Origin: Druceiella hillmani
Lineage: Eukaryota; Arthropoda; Insecta; Lepidoptera; Hepialidae
DNA: 64,000 nucleotides
Reading direction: 5' to 3'
NCBI GenBank assembly: GCA_039881145.1
Contig: JAYKKI010000007.1
Location: forward strand, 43,438,001-43,502,000
Positions within the stretch are counted from its first letter, which is position 1. Each line of letters starts with the position of its first letter. Both the position numbers and the translations under genes were made by a program. Below are positions 1 to 11,530 of the stretch, one piece after another. Below the pieces are notes generated by a model. That model was not told the origin of the DNA and made no database searches. It saw nothing but the letters and a program-made list of their open reading frames with translations.

Positions 1-34
1 ATAATGTACGAGTAGTAAACGCCTTATACTTATT

Positions 35-318
35 GAATATATTTGGCGTTAATTTTGTAGAAATTTATTATTCACAATTAAATGAAACTACGTGATGTAG
101 TATTATTTCTACTTTCTTTAAGTTCTTTACCACGACCTAGGTTTCGTTGAATTACATCTTCGGGTAGGTAATTTGCAAAGATTTGATTATTGAAATCAGC
201 AAAGATCTTTGCTAATTGTCCACCGGAAGATGTTGTAATACAACGAAACCTAGGTCGTGGTAAAGAACTTAAATAAAGTAGAAATAATACTACATCACGT
301 TGTTTCATTTAATTGCCC
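35..318. mobile_element. Foldback (long inverted repeat) MITE, copy A
   Basis: Two arms of about 110 bp are inverted copies of each other around a short centre near 190-200, so the transcript or single strand would fold into one long hairpin. An asymmetric tail of about 40 bp (35-76) lies outside the left arm. The element is flanked by the identical 10-mer TATACTTATT at 25-34 and 319-328, read as a target-site duplication. The same element, tail included, recurs inverted at 11531-11804. No transposase is encoded; the open frame through it is a by-product of the palindrome. The superfamily is not identified; a 9-11 bp duplication would suit Mutator-like or foldback elements. Confidence 0.8.
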
Positions 319-328
319 TATACTTATT

Positions 329-1453
329 TACTAACTATTTCCAGAACAGTCGTTTAAAAGTTACCACATTCATTTGCAACATAATAAAATATTTGAGACT
401 CGTAAATTCTTATCAAAGTTTAAGTCAATCAGTAAAAATCCCCTTTGAAAAGTCTTAAATCGATGTAAGTGGAAATGAAAAAGTGTTAACCAGAAACAAG
501 TCCAAGTTTACGTTGTGATTAAACAAAGTTTCGTTGTGTATAAACTTTACTGCAACGTAGATAAACAACTACAAGGGTAAAAAAGTTAATGCTACAAAAC
601 TAATACCTAATCAAAAAGGTTTGTTATATTGCGATTAGCAGTGACAGATTAGTGTGAATTATAAATATCTTCGTAGACTACAAATGATTGATTTAGATTA
701 GTTAATAAAAATAAAAGAAAGGTAGATACACATAACGTGTATAAACATCAGAAGTAAAAATACTATAACGCACCATGCTTGATATTAATAAATAAATGAA
801 ACTAAACTCAAAGATATGAAAGGGTTGGATAAATATTTCGGCCTTGTGCACTGTGTTAACAGTATGGTGTCTGGTGAAACAAAATTAATTCCAGAAGAAA
901 ACTGTTAAACAAATCCCCGCGATACCGTGGTGATGTTACAAGAAAGTTTTTGGATAAATTTTAGTGACGTCACAAAATCATAAAAAATTAAATTTTTTTT
1001 AAGTTTCGCGAAAATGGGGATGAGGATTAAAATCTATTGGGGTTTTCGTATTTAACTAAATCGATCTAAGTCGAAAAATATGTGGCGTGTGAGAACATCT
1101 TGGTTGTTGACGTTTCAGATGATATTTCAGACAACATTTGAAAACAAATATTTAATTACTAATCTATAATGAATAAGATTTACCTTTATATTTTTATATA
1201 AAAAAACATTTTGGGCTTTCAGTTGGTTTGAAATTTAGGTCAAACAATACACGGGACTTATTAGGTTTCCATTAAGTTCAACATTCTATTAAGTATATTC
1301 TCGTTTAAGAGGTTTTTGTATAAAACGCATTAGCAATAATAATTTGGAAGTCACTGGCACAAATACTGAATAAGAAATAACACACACCTACACACTACAT
1401 AATCGTAAACACATGTCCCCACAGTAAACAACACTTCATAAATATCGCCCCCA
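329..1453. other. AT-rich DNA, nothing recognised
   Basis: I see no exon with splice signals, no tandem array and no recognisable transposon in this stretch. Confidence 0.5.
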
Positions 1454-1459
1454 TCAGTC
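1454..1459 (+). promoter_or_regulatory. Possible initiator upstream of the 1616 exon
   Basis: TCAGTC matches the arthropod initiator consensus and lies about 160 bp before the preferred ATG, in a locally GC-richer stretch. No TATA box sits about 30 bp upstream. A six-base match is weak evidence on its own. Confidence 0.15.
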
Positions 1460-1615
1460 GCCGCTGTAAGCAGACAGACCCACATAAATATGTACCTACG
1501 TACGTGCTTTGCCTGCCAATCGCTCACGAGCCCACAAACAGGGCCATGTCTAGATAGAAATCAACGCCACCAGCAAACACTCCAACGATTTAATATCGAA
1601 TCATTCGTGAAACAT

Positions 1616-1879
1616 ATGTGTAATGTGACATTAACCATTACTGGATATCTACTAATTACCACTGTTTATGCGATAGTGGACACTTGCGAGGACTCCACAT
1701 TTGAGAAAACGTTGAGAACCTTCGTTAATAACACAATAGATAGCTATACACGAACGGTTAGGTTCTACCGTGCTGTCTCTTTAAAAGTATATTATATTTT
1801 CGTCTGTTGCGATTGGCATTCAATTTTTTTAAATTTGTCGTCAGCAAATTCCTTAAATATTGAAAAGTTAAAAATATAA
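1616..1879 (+). CDS. Candidate first coding exon of a secreted protein
   Basis: The open frame begins at 1490, but the better start is the in-frame ATG at 1616, which opens directly into a classical signal peptide: a short polar start, a hydrophobic core (LTITGYLLITTVYA) and a V-Y-A site fitting the -3/-1 cleavage rule. The mature part starts IVDTCEDSTFEKTLRTF and runs as a polar, helix-prone stretch with one N-glycosylation sequon (NNT). After about codon 60 the composition turns to AT-driven residues, so the real exon probably ends before the stop at 1877-1879, perhaps at GTATAT near 1786 or GTTCTA near 1763. Local base composition is richer in G+C than the flanks. I do not recognise the family. 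It could be a chance frame, because no conserved domain supports it. Confidence 0.35.
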   Translation: MCNVTLTITGYLLITTVYAIVDTCEDSTFEKTLRTFVNNTIDSYTRTVRFYRAVSLKVYYIFVCCDWHSIFLNLSSANSLNIEKLKI

Positions 1880-2017
1880 ATGCTGGCAAAAGACGGGGAT
1901 TGAATTAATCATATGATAACGAGGCCTTGACAGTGCGCGCATCACGCAAAAGCCACTGATGTTTTACGATCAATCAATCAATATAGTTAATTAGTAGAGT
2001 ATTGCTTAATTATTTAC

Positions 2018-2110
2018 AAAGGATTTCTATTTCTTTTATAAGCAATCATTATCATAGTTCTATAATTGTCAATTTGTTGGCAATATTTATTTTAGTTTGA
2101 ATAGATGCTT
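2018..2110 (-). repeat. Interspersed repeat, 'gatgtcgctg' family, degenerate copy
   Basis: Read on the minus strand, this follows the order of the copies at 42760 and 59015: aaataaatattgcc, then an ATAATGATTGCTTATAAAAGAAA core. It is the most diverged member of the family in the window and lacks the gatgtcgctg motif itself. Confidence 0.35.
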
Positions 2111-3016
2111 TTATATTTATATAACGGTAGTTGACTCATTCTAAATTTTGATATTTTTCGTGCAATATTGTGAAATATAAGTTAATTAAAAACTAGTCTT
2201 GAAATAATTCAAAAATCGATTGAAAAATAAACCAGTTGTAGGCTTCTAAATTTGAAGATACGCTTGGGTATATCCCTGTCTCTTTTCCTCTTGTAGAATA
2301 TAATGTGCAATATTAAAAATGACCTCACAACACAGTATTCCCGTCCTTGTCTAAAGGTTAAATTTAAACTTTTAAAACTCGGTCAATTTTTAAGATTATT
2401 AAAAAATTGTTTCACTCTTCATCAGCTTGTACCTTGAAATTATGATTAATGAAATAAAAAAAATTAGTCAAATATCCAATTATGTGCTTATCGCTGTCAG
2501 TTTCTAGACTTTCCTGAGTGCTTTCCAGAGAGAATAAGTTTGAACGACGTAAAAAGGTGTATTTTGTGCATGAAGAGCGGACAAAATTGCTAGTGTTATA
2601 TAACAATTTGGAAGAAATTTAGATTTGCATTTGAAGCACAGTACAGAGATCAATAAATTCGTTACATAAAAAATACAAAAATAGGAACGGTTTTCGGTCA
2701 GGTTTAACAGAGGTCGTTATTAAAAGCAGAGGAAACTAAAAAGTCAAAAAGAATTAAACACTGTCACAGAGCCACTGAAATAAGTTTTCATTTTACACTT
2801 GCATTTCCGTGAAGATCCTACCGTAGACATAAATTTCGGTTGTTGCTATATCACAGTGGTCTAATAGCGATGGTGGAAATAAATATTTGTTAATATTTGC
2901 TATTCTTATTAATTAACATTAAATATTCATTTAAATACCTTGTTTCACAGTGCTTTGATTTATTAAGTGTATATTTTATATAAGAGTAGTTGTGTCCTGC
3001 TGTTTTACCCGCACAG
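2111..3016. other. AT-rich DNA, nothing recognised
   Basis: A 64-codon minus-strand frame at 2412-2606 has no start context, splice sites or recognisable motif. The last 20 bases form the polypyrimidine tract of the acceptor used by the candidate exon that follows. Confidence 0.5.
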
Positions 3017-3143
3017 TATTTGCTTAATTATGCTGCTATCCCTAGTTAAACGACATTGGTTGTCGAGATCGGTGGTATCTCGGTGGGAATACTTGGAATC
3101 ATCAGTCATTGATAAGCCGGTTTGTCTCTACCTACGGCGCAAG
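3017..3143 (+). CDS. Candidate internal coding exon
   Basis: A good acceptor (pyrimidine-rich tgtcctgctgttttacccgcacag, ending 3016) and a good donor (CGCAAG|GTAAGC at 3143/3144) bracket 127 bases of visibly higher G+C. Only one of the three plus frames is open throughout. One base completes a codon from the previous exon, then 42 codons follow, and the exon ends in phase 0. The peptide has a short hydrophobic start (ICLIMLLSL) and a basic, tryptophan-containing middle (KRHWLSRSVVSRWEYL). The phase would join a donor leaving two bases, such as the weak GTTCTA site near 1763 in the upstream candidate exon. That link is inference. The family is not recognised, and one minus-strand frame is also open. 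Confidence 0.3.
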
Positions 3144-3260
3144 GTAAGCAGTGTTACCCGACTTACTTTACATTTTTTATCAGTCCTCTGTCCCAATAAA
3201 TAGCAGCGTGATGTTACGTAGCATTTAATCTACCTAGTATGGGCTTTCTAACTCAAAAAG

Positions 3261-3742
3261 GATTTTTGAAATAAGACTTATGAGATTAGCGCAAACAAAT
3301 AAATAAGCAAAGAAACTTTACCGCTTTATGTAGTAGTGTAAATAATGATTGTCACCTGATGATTAAGGAGATATTAAACTAATTTTTTCTTGAGTAATGT
3401 TATTCCTACCTAGCAAAATAATACACATAACTAAAAAACCCAATCTCTTTGGGAGAAAAGACGCTTTTATTATGGAACCTCATTTTTTGAGGACAAATAT
3501 TTTGAAAAAGGACTTATAGTTCCTGAGATTAGCGCAAACAAATAAATAAGCAAAGAAACTTTACCGCTTTATGTAGTAGTGTAAATTATGATTGTCACCT
3601 AATGATTAAGTAGATATTAAACTAATTTTTTCCTTGAGTAATGTTACTCCTACCTAGCAAATTGATACACATAAGTAAAAAACCCAATCTCTTTGGGAGA
3701 AAAGACGCTTTTATTATGGAACCTCATTTTTTGAGGACAAAA
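3261..3742 (+). repeat. Tandem duplication, 243-bp unit, two copies
   Basis: The block beginning 'gagattagcgcaaacaaa' occurs at 3282 and again at 3525, and nearly all bases match through 'ttgaggacaaa' at 3741. A few substitutions and one-base indels separate the copies, so the duplication is recent. The unit holds a short hairpin ('cctcattttttgagg'). No coding potential is seen. Confidence 0.85.
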
Positions 3743-3829
3743 TTAGAATTTTTTAAAAAATTATAGTTAAATGAGAAAATAATGAGAACAATACGGAAGA
3801 ATATGGCGTATCTGAGATGGCCAATATGT

Positions 3830-4570
3830 AAATAGAAATATTTTGTCTAACATCTATGGTTTAAAGGGAATACAAAAATAAACAAGCATACAAATTTACA
3901 GATAAAATAAATGTAAATCCAGGGCACTCTTTTAATGAACCATAAAAATTAAATATCGGATAGGTCTATAGACAGAACATAAAGTTATGTTAACTGATAA
4001 GTTGAGACGGCAAAATTTTCTATGGTCGGAATTTTTCAAATATAAAAAAAATATTTAGGATTACTTCGTACTGTTAAGATCTAGATAATTCCAAAGTTTA
4101 AGCTTTGGGCAGTACATAAATAAAGTTTTATAGAAATTAGTTGCCTAAAATATTAAAAGAGAATAGAAAAATAAACAAGTATTCTCAAACTTATTGGTGA
4201 AGTGAGTTTAAGGTTGCCAGGGCAGTCTCAGTCAGAACGGTGGATAGAATATAAAGCAATGTTAATTGACGAGCTGAAATGGCTAAAGGAAAGTATAAGA
4301 ACTACAGATTAGCAAAGGTCGGAATTTTTCAAACGATAGTCGTTTTTGCAAAGTGATTTTTGAAAATGAGTTGATAATCAGGATAACTCCAAAGTTTAAG
4401 CTTTGAACGGTATCTAAATGAAATTTCATAGTAAGTTTTACAAAAATTAAGTAATTCTTCAGAATATAACCGAATTGTATAAGCATACAAATATCTGAAT
4501 CTACTAATGAGATAAATTGCATTCTATACATTGCTGAAAGATTCCGAAGGGAAGCATAATGTGTGAACAT
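3830..4570 (+). repeat. Old, diverged tandem repeat (about 2.5 units)
   Basis: The ordered landmarks 'aataaacaag', 'gaacataaag/gaatataaag', 'ggtcggaatttttcaaa' and 'ccaaagtttaagcttt' occur in the same order in successive blocks starting near 3880, 3975 and 4240, about 270-310 bp apart. Divergence is much higher than in the adjoining 243-bp duplication. The 95-codon minus-strand frame inside it is not supported. Confidence 0.5.
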
Positions 4571-5037
4571 GATGATGCTAACCGATTTCTAATCAGTTGA
4601 AACAGTACTTACGTGATGAAATTACATATTTTTCTGCAAAAAACATTGGTAGTAAATTTTAAGTGAAGCCTCAAGTGTGGATACCAATTCCCCTCTAAAA
4701 AGATGTTAGAATATTGTAGCAACTTTAAAAATGCTAAACCTATAGTGTCAAAATGTCATTATAACAGTAATATAGTTAAAATATCAGTTATAATAGCAAA
4801 AAAATTTATTTAGCCTTTAGAGTTAAAAAACGGAAATAGAATAAAGAGACCAGACAAACAGAAATTGTTAGATTTTTGTTTCTTTAATTAAGAAAATACA
4901 GTCACAGATGAATATTCTCTAAAGACAAGCAATTGCCTTGTTGTCATTATACCTGTCTCTTTCGCACACGTGGTTAGCTCCATCTTTATAGTTCATATGT
5001 GAGTACTACCTGCAGTCGTTTTTTTTGTTTGTTTTAT
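4571..5037. other. AT-rich DNA, nothing recognised
   Basis: No gene or named repeat is recognised. A slightly GC-richer patch at 4935-5015 has no frame with splice sites. Confidence 0.5.
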
Positions 5038-5042
5038 AAGAA

Positions 5043-5330
5043 TACTAGCTGTCCGTGCCGGATTTGGCCGGGTAAAAAGAGAAAAACGCATAAATATGTA
5101 TTTCTTTATTTCTGTCAGAGAGTCTAAATACAAATTTTCATATTTTTAACTTTAATTATTTTGAAATATTCATACAATCTTCTAATATCATACCTTTGGT
5201 TGAATGTCAGAGTGGTTGAAGAAGCCAAATGAAATACACGTGCCAAATTTTAATGTTTGATGTTTGGATATTCGTAATGACACAGTCACTGGGTGTTTTT
5301 GGGTTTTTATATAATTATAGATAATAACGT
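5043..5330 (+). repeat. Degenerate non-LTR/SINE-type tail
   Basis: The start 'actagctgtccgtgccggatttggccggg' resembles the 'actagctg..cg..' block common at lepidopteran retroposon 3' ends. The copy runs into 'gggtttttatataattatagat', also typical of such tails. Divergence is high and the boundaries are estimates. Confidence 0.35.
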
Positions 5331-6496
5331 GCTTTTTAATATAATGTCACCGGACAATGTGGTATGTACGAACCACTTAACATAGTCATTTCCGCACATG
5401 ACAGTGACAACGTTATATGTTTCCCCGCTTTATCATAAAATTGAGTGCCACTGCTACTGATTAATAGTTTTTCCTTCTATGGCCGTTGCGTGTTCACACG
5501 GACCTCATTTTGTCTACGTTTAATATTAAGCGTGCCTTAATTGCATAGCCAGACTAATTGGCAAAATATATGATCGCAATAACTGATAGCTTTATGAAGA
5601 GGATGTTAAATCGTTAAACGTTTCTTATTAATAAAACAGGCGACATGGATTTGAAAATAGCCGGATTTAACATGCAGTTGCTTCACGGTATTCCTTTTTT
5701 GAAAAACAAAACAAAATGTCATAAGTTCTAATTTATCTCAATCGATTGATTTATTACACTATTTATACTTGAATTAAAACTATTTTCGAAGGAAATTTGG
5801 AGAAAATGGAAACATTTTTTGTTTTATTTTAATAAACAAAAACGATTATATTTCTAAACAGAAGTTTTTTATAATTTCGAAAACATAGGTCGCCAAAAAT
5901 ACTTCAATAACTTTCTATTAGGGGTTAACTAACAAGTTTCGTTCAACAATTATAACACGATAGCTTTATAATAATAATTTTTAAGGGAAAGTTTTGTTTC
6001 TTTGTTTGTCTTTTTACGATGTGGTACAAATGTTTTTCCACCAGTAAGCAGAGTCGAAATGTGTGGGATGCCTTTTTGAGATAAACTTTTAAACCCTTAT
6101 AGCTATATCAAAAAAGGTTTAAAAAAATTATTCATGACATTGAAATCTATGAAAGATTTCTCAAGTTGAATATTTATAATTATTATAGATTATAAGTATT
6201 TTTATGCTTGAAGATTATTTTTGCATTTTTCTACTCGATTAAATAACTATGCTGACGAGAATATAGTCCCAAATTAACCTTAATAATTATTGTATAAAAA
6301 AGCGAATTAAATAAAATATACGATTTTTACGCCCGGGGAAAACCGGGACTGATGTCTAGTTTTGTAATAAAAGAAAAACATAACAACGTTTAAAAAGACG
6401 ACAAAGTCAAATAGAGAACTAATTTCAAGTATTCTTTCATTCAATTTAAAATAGTTAATTTTATTAAAATAAATAGAGTAAATGGGTATTAAAATA
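5331..6496. other. AT-rich DNA, nothing recognised
   Basis: Long A and T runs and no convincing exon. The 84-codon minus frame at 6307-6561 is low complexity and runs into the palindrome at 6497. Confidence 0.5.
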
Positions 6497-6538
6497 GGTA
6501 TTTTTATTATTTCCATAATTGGAAATAATAAAAATACC
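6497..6538. repeat. Perfect hairpin, 18-bp stem, 6-nt loop
   Basis: The arm at 6497-6514 is exactly complementary to 6521-6538, with ATAATT between. There are no flanking target duplications, so a local inverted duplication is more likely than a transposon. Confidence 0.9.
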
Positions 6539-6814
6539 ATGAATGAAAAACAAAATTTCAATATTTAATATTTTCCATAACATACCTTTGTATTTTAAAA
6601 GCCCTCAAGAAAGTATATCACTATACCAATGGTATACCCAATTCTTATTTACATATTAAATACTACTGTTATTATTTACAATTACATAAAGGTTCCACAG
6701 TAAAATACCGTAAAGACAGCTAATAACAGATATTCTTATGACAGTATTTAAATTCTCCGTGATCGACGCCAACTTCACATACTTGCACTTCTTTTTAATA
6801 TATTAAAAAAATCC

Positions 6815-7276
6815 TCAGAGCCCAAATCATCTTACTAGCAGATTTGTCTGCTTACAGCCTTGGGCTACAATCTGAAAGTTCACTCACTCTACTTATTCCG
6901 AAACAATCCTTCACTGTCCAAGCAGCAAAAATTTGGAATCACCTGGATCCTGACACCAAGAAAATCATTTCCCTAATTATTTTCAAAGATCGAGTGAAAA
7001 AGTCCTGCATCTCCTGAAACCTTTCCCTTTGTGCCCTTGTCCTTTCCTGTCTTTGCCATCCCAAATCATGTCAACAGTTTGTATTACTTATACTTTTGTT
7101 TTTTTTTAATTTTTTTTATCTAATGTGCTATATATAACTTTCATTATAAAATGTCTTACAGTCTACCAACTAAATTTCAATACGAATTGTTATGGTTAAC
7201 TGGAAAAGATTGCTGTGTAGCAATAAGTTCGCATATGTACTATGCGTAAAAGTTCATAAATAAATAAATAAATTCT
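6815..7276 (+). mobile_element. LINE fragment: C-terminus of reverse transcriptase ORF plus 3' tail
   Basis: The frame at about 6890-7015 reads the familiar C-terminal block of jockey/CR1-class ORF2 proteins, F-T-V-Q-A-A-K-I-W-N-H-L followed by S-L-I-I-F-K-D-R-V-K-K, and ends at a stop near 7016. A 3' untranslated region follows. The tail carries 'gattgctgtgtagcaataagttcgc', then an A-rich end with repeated TAAA (taaataaataaataaat, to 7276). The 5' part is missing, as usual for LINE insertions. A second copy lies on the opposite strand at 7380-7905. The subfamily call (jockey versus CR1 or L2) is inference. Confidence 0.7.
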
Positions 7277-7379
7277 AAGGCTATTTAAATGTAGTTAGAT
7301 GAACAGAAGTGATTGTGCCATATATTTTTGTTTATAAAGCATTTTCTATTATTAAAGCAACAAAGAAATCTTTGATTGT

Positions 7380-7905
7380 AATGAATACTTGTTTATTTAA
7401 TTATCTAACAACTTTCATACATATTGTGTATACGGTAGGCTTATTGATACGGCAGCATCTCTTCTATACTAACAAAACAGAAAATTGGTTGTTTATTATA
7501 TTTTAAGGCAAGTTACAATATAAACAAAATTTATACAAGAAAAAGAAAGACAAACCTTAATAAATGGTAATAGGAGTAGGTTACACTTAAAAAGGGGGAA
7601 AAGTTGGAATACAGATATTGATATGAGTTAGGATGAAGGAAAAAACAATAAAGGAATGGGAAATTTACAGTCGATCCTTGCAAAAAAATTATCAAGGATA
7701 TTTTCCTGGTATCAGGCTCTATATGTTTCCAAACTTTTGTAGCTTGGACAGTAAACGATTTCTCGTAAAATGTATTTTGTCATGTGGCCAATATTTAAAC
7801 TAATTAGATAATTTGGATTCGACGAGACAATTTACGTTAAGATCTTACTGAGTTGATTGATTTAGTTGTAATTTTTTGAGACTACTTGCGCCTAGGTTTC
7901 TTTTA
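7380..7905 (-). mobile_element. Second fragment of the same LINE, opposite strand
   Basis: On the minus strand, about 7640-7790 encodes K-S-F-T-V-Q-A-T-K-V-W-K-H-I-E-P-D-T-R-K, clearly the block seen in the plus-strand copy at 6890-7015, with frame damage. Its 3' side carries 'agagatgctgccgtatcaataag' (minus strand, near 7425-7466), the counterpart of the other copy's tail. The plus-strand 65-codon frame at 7309-7506 runs antisense through this tail and is not a gene. Confidence 0.55.
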
Positions 7906-9203
7906 AATGAAGTCGAATGAAAGGTCTCAGCAGTCACAGACGATCTGGGAGTATCCTTGCACGTGAAGATAAACATTGCACTGTTCCAATGGCTACAGAT
8001 GTACTCGTATAAACTCCTAACAAGGATAATTCGCTCGATTACTCTGACGTTTTGTTTATAGTAGACGCCGGTTGATCAAGAACTGGAAATTGTCTCGTTA
8101 ACCTTTGTACAGCGATAACTTTTCCGTTATACTCTTATTTAATAATATCATTTACAAGTGAATGCATTTAACGACATTATAAATTTAATTGATAATTGAA
8201 CCAGTTTATTTATAAAGCTAATGGAACTAGTTTATTTATAAAGTTAAATAAATATTTAAAACAATTACTCCATTTGTAACTGCAAAACCTTATGTTTACT
8301 GGACCGCTTACGTAATCAACTTGTTTTGACCTTAATAAACAGTAATTAAAAAACAAGTTTTCGAGTTTCAGGTTATTTTGTAAAAGAAATGGTAATACTC
8401 TTTTTATTTTTTAAATCAATAAAACCTTCTTAAATATATGCACGAAATACACTCGGGTATGTATGAAGAAGATCCATTTAAGTTGTGATTTTTAAGATTT
8501 TAACAATCGCCCTTCTGGCTGACTAATTTTACAGCATTGACTTCAGCTTTTGAAGAAGTTTTTCCATATTTTATATATAAATAAATACCGTCTTCTTCCG
8601 AATAACAAATACGTATCTATTTGTTTTTATGTTATTCGCCATGTTGTCAATTTCTCCAAATAGAAAAAAAAGTAATTTTGAGTAGTCATAGTCTTAAAAA
8701 GATGAGTGATATGTCAAAAAAGGTATAAAAGGACAGATAGAATAATAGCAATTAAAGGAACTTGATTTGAAAAAATTAATTCATTTTATTTAATATTCCT
8801 GAAGTACAAAAAACAATTATCGACGCAGAAAATTAAACTAATGGGGGAGATATCCTCTTCTTCCATAAAAAAAACATCCTTTTTGTAACTTTAATGAGGT
8901 ATAAATATGGAATAACATTTATGATGAACCGACATAGAATATTGATTTTTGGATTGAAGCATATTGAAAATTCCCTTGGACCAAATTTAAGAATGCTTGT
9001 AAGAGGCCACGGTAGCCCAGTTTCAGATTATTCATAACTACAAAAATGCTTGCAGCGGCTATCTTTCTATTAACTGCATTAGTATTACACGTATGACGCC
9101 TGATGAGGAGTATGTCGGAAAATTTACTTTATATATTAAAAGGGGACTACGAGATAAGTCGTTGCATTAAAAACGCCAGCCAAAGGCAGAAGGCCTACGA
9201 ACG
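7906..9203. other. AT-rich DNA, nothing recognised
   Basis: A patch at 8030-8130 is slightly less AT-rich but shows no open exon. Nothing else stands out up to the microsatellite. Confidence 0.5.
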
Positions 9204-9322
<119 letters not shown>

Positions 9323-9819
9323 CTGACAAGCAAGCAAGGCAAGAGAATGCATTACTGACTCTCCATTTAAGGATGTGTCCAATGCGTCTCCATTAAGTAG
9401 GTGTCAATAGTGTAGCTCTAACATCGTCTTGTCGGGAACATGTCGGGCGACACTATTCAAAAGGCCGGTACTTGAAAAGTATATTTCAAAACACTGAATA
9501 GGAAAAAAGTCGCAGAAGTATAAAATGGTTAATATATAAAGTTCAGTCGAAGTTGATTATCCTGGCATGGCAGAAATAATGTAAACATTTTAAATAATTG
9601 AATCAATTAATTAATGTGACTTCTTAATAAGAACATCCTTATTAAATATTAATTAAATTATTTTAGATAGTAAATATAATTTAAGTTATAAAGCTCTCTT
9701 CACGTCGCTTCCTCACAATCTACTCAAGGTGAAGGTCTACGTATACTCTTACGAAAATTAATTCGTAGATTATGCTGCCAAGTTCTAGAATTAAACAGTC
9801 ACCGACGTTCGAAGTACTC

Positions 9820-9820
<1 letters not shown>

Positions 9821-9868
<48 letters not shown>
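9821..9868. repeat. (AT)n microsatellite
   Basis: An uninterrupted alternating AT run of about 46 bases. Confidence 0.95.
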
Positions 9869-9871
<3 letters not shown>

Positions 9872-9952
9872 CCGTGCCATCTGAAAAATCTTGCTCCGAT
9901 TTCACACTTCTTTAATACATTTTCTTACAAACAACCGCTCTTCATTTTTCTT

Positions 9953-9994
9953 CAACGTATTCATCAAATTAAGCTTAATTTGATGAATACGTTG
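9953..9994. repeat. Perfect 42-bp palindrome, no loop
   Basis: Bases 9953-9973 are the exact reverse complement of 9974-9994, centred on AAGCTT. A perfect, loop-free palindrome of this length is unlikely by chance. No target duplications or longer arms are present. Confidence 0.9.
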
Positions 9995-10373
9995 GTTTCC
10001 AAAATAATTTTTGCAGTTCGCGTTCAACTAATTTTGATCTTAATAATTTAATTTCGACGATCAGAAGAGATTGTTTTTATAATAAGGCCACTAAGTTTGT
10101 AATAATTTAATTACTAAATAAATAAAATAACTAGGTATTTATATCAAGTTAAATTGTACTTGGTATAGGTTATTAATAATTACCCCGATTCTGACAATGT
10201 CATTGCTAAAATAAGCGGGCGATTGTGTAGTTAAAAATAGACTTGGTATGTATTCACAATAAGGATCTGTCCACATTGTACTTCATATTGGATTGTGTAG
10301 TGTATTTTTTCCAAATTTGAATAACTCAAGGATATAAATATATTTATAAAACTTAAAAGTGAACATGTCAGTT

Positions 10374-10533
10374 TTACTTTCAGAAACACCAGTACTGGTG
10401 TATGGCTTATGAGCAAATGTTGAACGCGTTTACATTTTTATGTAAGCTCTTTTTACACTTTTTCGCCATAGCCCAGCTTCTAATTAACAAGCATCAGAAT
10501 AAGTCTTAAAATATATTTAATGTAACAGGATAT
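10374..10533 (+). repeat. 160-bp dispersed duplication, copy 1
   Basis: This matches 12088-12248 in the same orientation at roughly 92-95% by eye, from 'tttactttcaga' to 'taacaggatat'. The unit contains the palindrome CCAGTACTGG. It is unclassified and has no terminal inverted repeats at its edges. Confidence 0.8.
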
Positions 10534-10640
10534 CAATTGGATCAGAAGACTAAAAAAACCATTTTCAGAGATTTCACAGAGACTGTGGGAGATCTACACT
10601 TCACCTTTCTTTTCTTTCAAATATACAATCGTCTATTATT

Positions 10641-11164
10641 AAGATTACGATAAATGGAAATATAACAGAATAGTTCGAAATTGATTACGATAAATGGAAA
10701 CGTAACAGAATAGTTCGAAATTGATTACGATAAATGGAAACGTAACAGAATAGTTCGAAATTGATTACGATAAATAGAAACGTAACAGAATAGTTCGAAA
10801 TTGATTACGATAAATGGAACCGTAACAGAATAGTTCGAAATTGATTACGATAAATGGAAACGTAACTGAATAGTTCGAAATTGATTACGATATATGGAAA
10901 CGTAACAGTATAGTTCGAAATTGATTACGATAAATGGAAACGTAACAGAGAAGTCCGAAATTGATTACGATAAATGGAAACATAACAGAATAGTTCGAAA
11001 TTGATTACGATAAATGGAAACGTAACAGAATAGTTCGAAATTGATTACGATAAATGGAAACGTAACAGAATAGTTCGAAATTGATTACGATAAATGGAAA
11101 CGTAACATAATAGTTCGAAATTGATTACGATAAATGAAAACGTAACAGAATAGTTCGAAATTGA
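10641..11164 (+). repeat. 40-bp minisatellite, 13 units
   Basis: The unit starts 'gattacgataaatggaaacg' and ends 'agttcgaaatt', repeated head to tail with period exactly 40 and scattered substitutions, most of them private to one unit. There are no unique spacers, so this is a minisatellite and not a CRISPR array. Low divergence points to recent expansion or homogenisation. Confidence 0.95.
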
Positions 11165-11530
11165 AATTAAATTGGTACTGATTTAAACCCGCATAGGATA
11201 TCGCTCTTGGTCGATAACTATGTCGGTTGAAAAGATCGTTGAAAGAAAAATATTAACATTTTTTTAGCTTTTCTGACTGAATTAATTTAGCCCTATCACA
11301 TTCGAAATACTATATTCAACTTTAAAATCGAAAATCATCACTTAAAATAATCATTACAAGGAATCATTTTTATCCCGTACAAATGCGACATATTATACAA
11401 CCCTGATTATCACAACGGATCTTAATATACTGAATACTGAAACTCAATTTGGTCCGACAACAGTAGTTGAAGAGGTACGAAAGTCTGACGCACAGATTTT
11501 GAAAATATTTTTCATTACGTAAGAGGTATA

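Noticed and set aside
78..308. 76-codon minus-strand frame
   Set aside because: It is the foldback MITE read through both arms; the frame is open only because of the palindrome.
1616..1879. Osiris (DUF1676) family membership
   Set aside because: A signal peptide followed by a Cys-containing polar region is superficially similar, but the characteristic DUF1676 motifs are not present.
10641..11164. CRISPR-like regular repeats
   Set aside because: Units are contiguous with no unique spacers, and the context is an insect nuclear genome; it is a 40-bp minisatellite.
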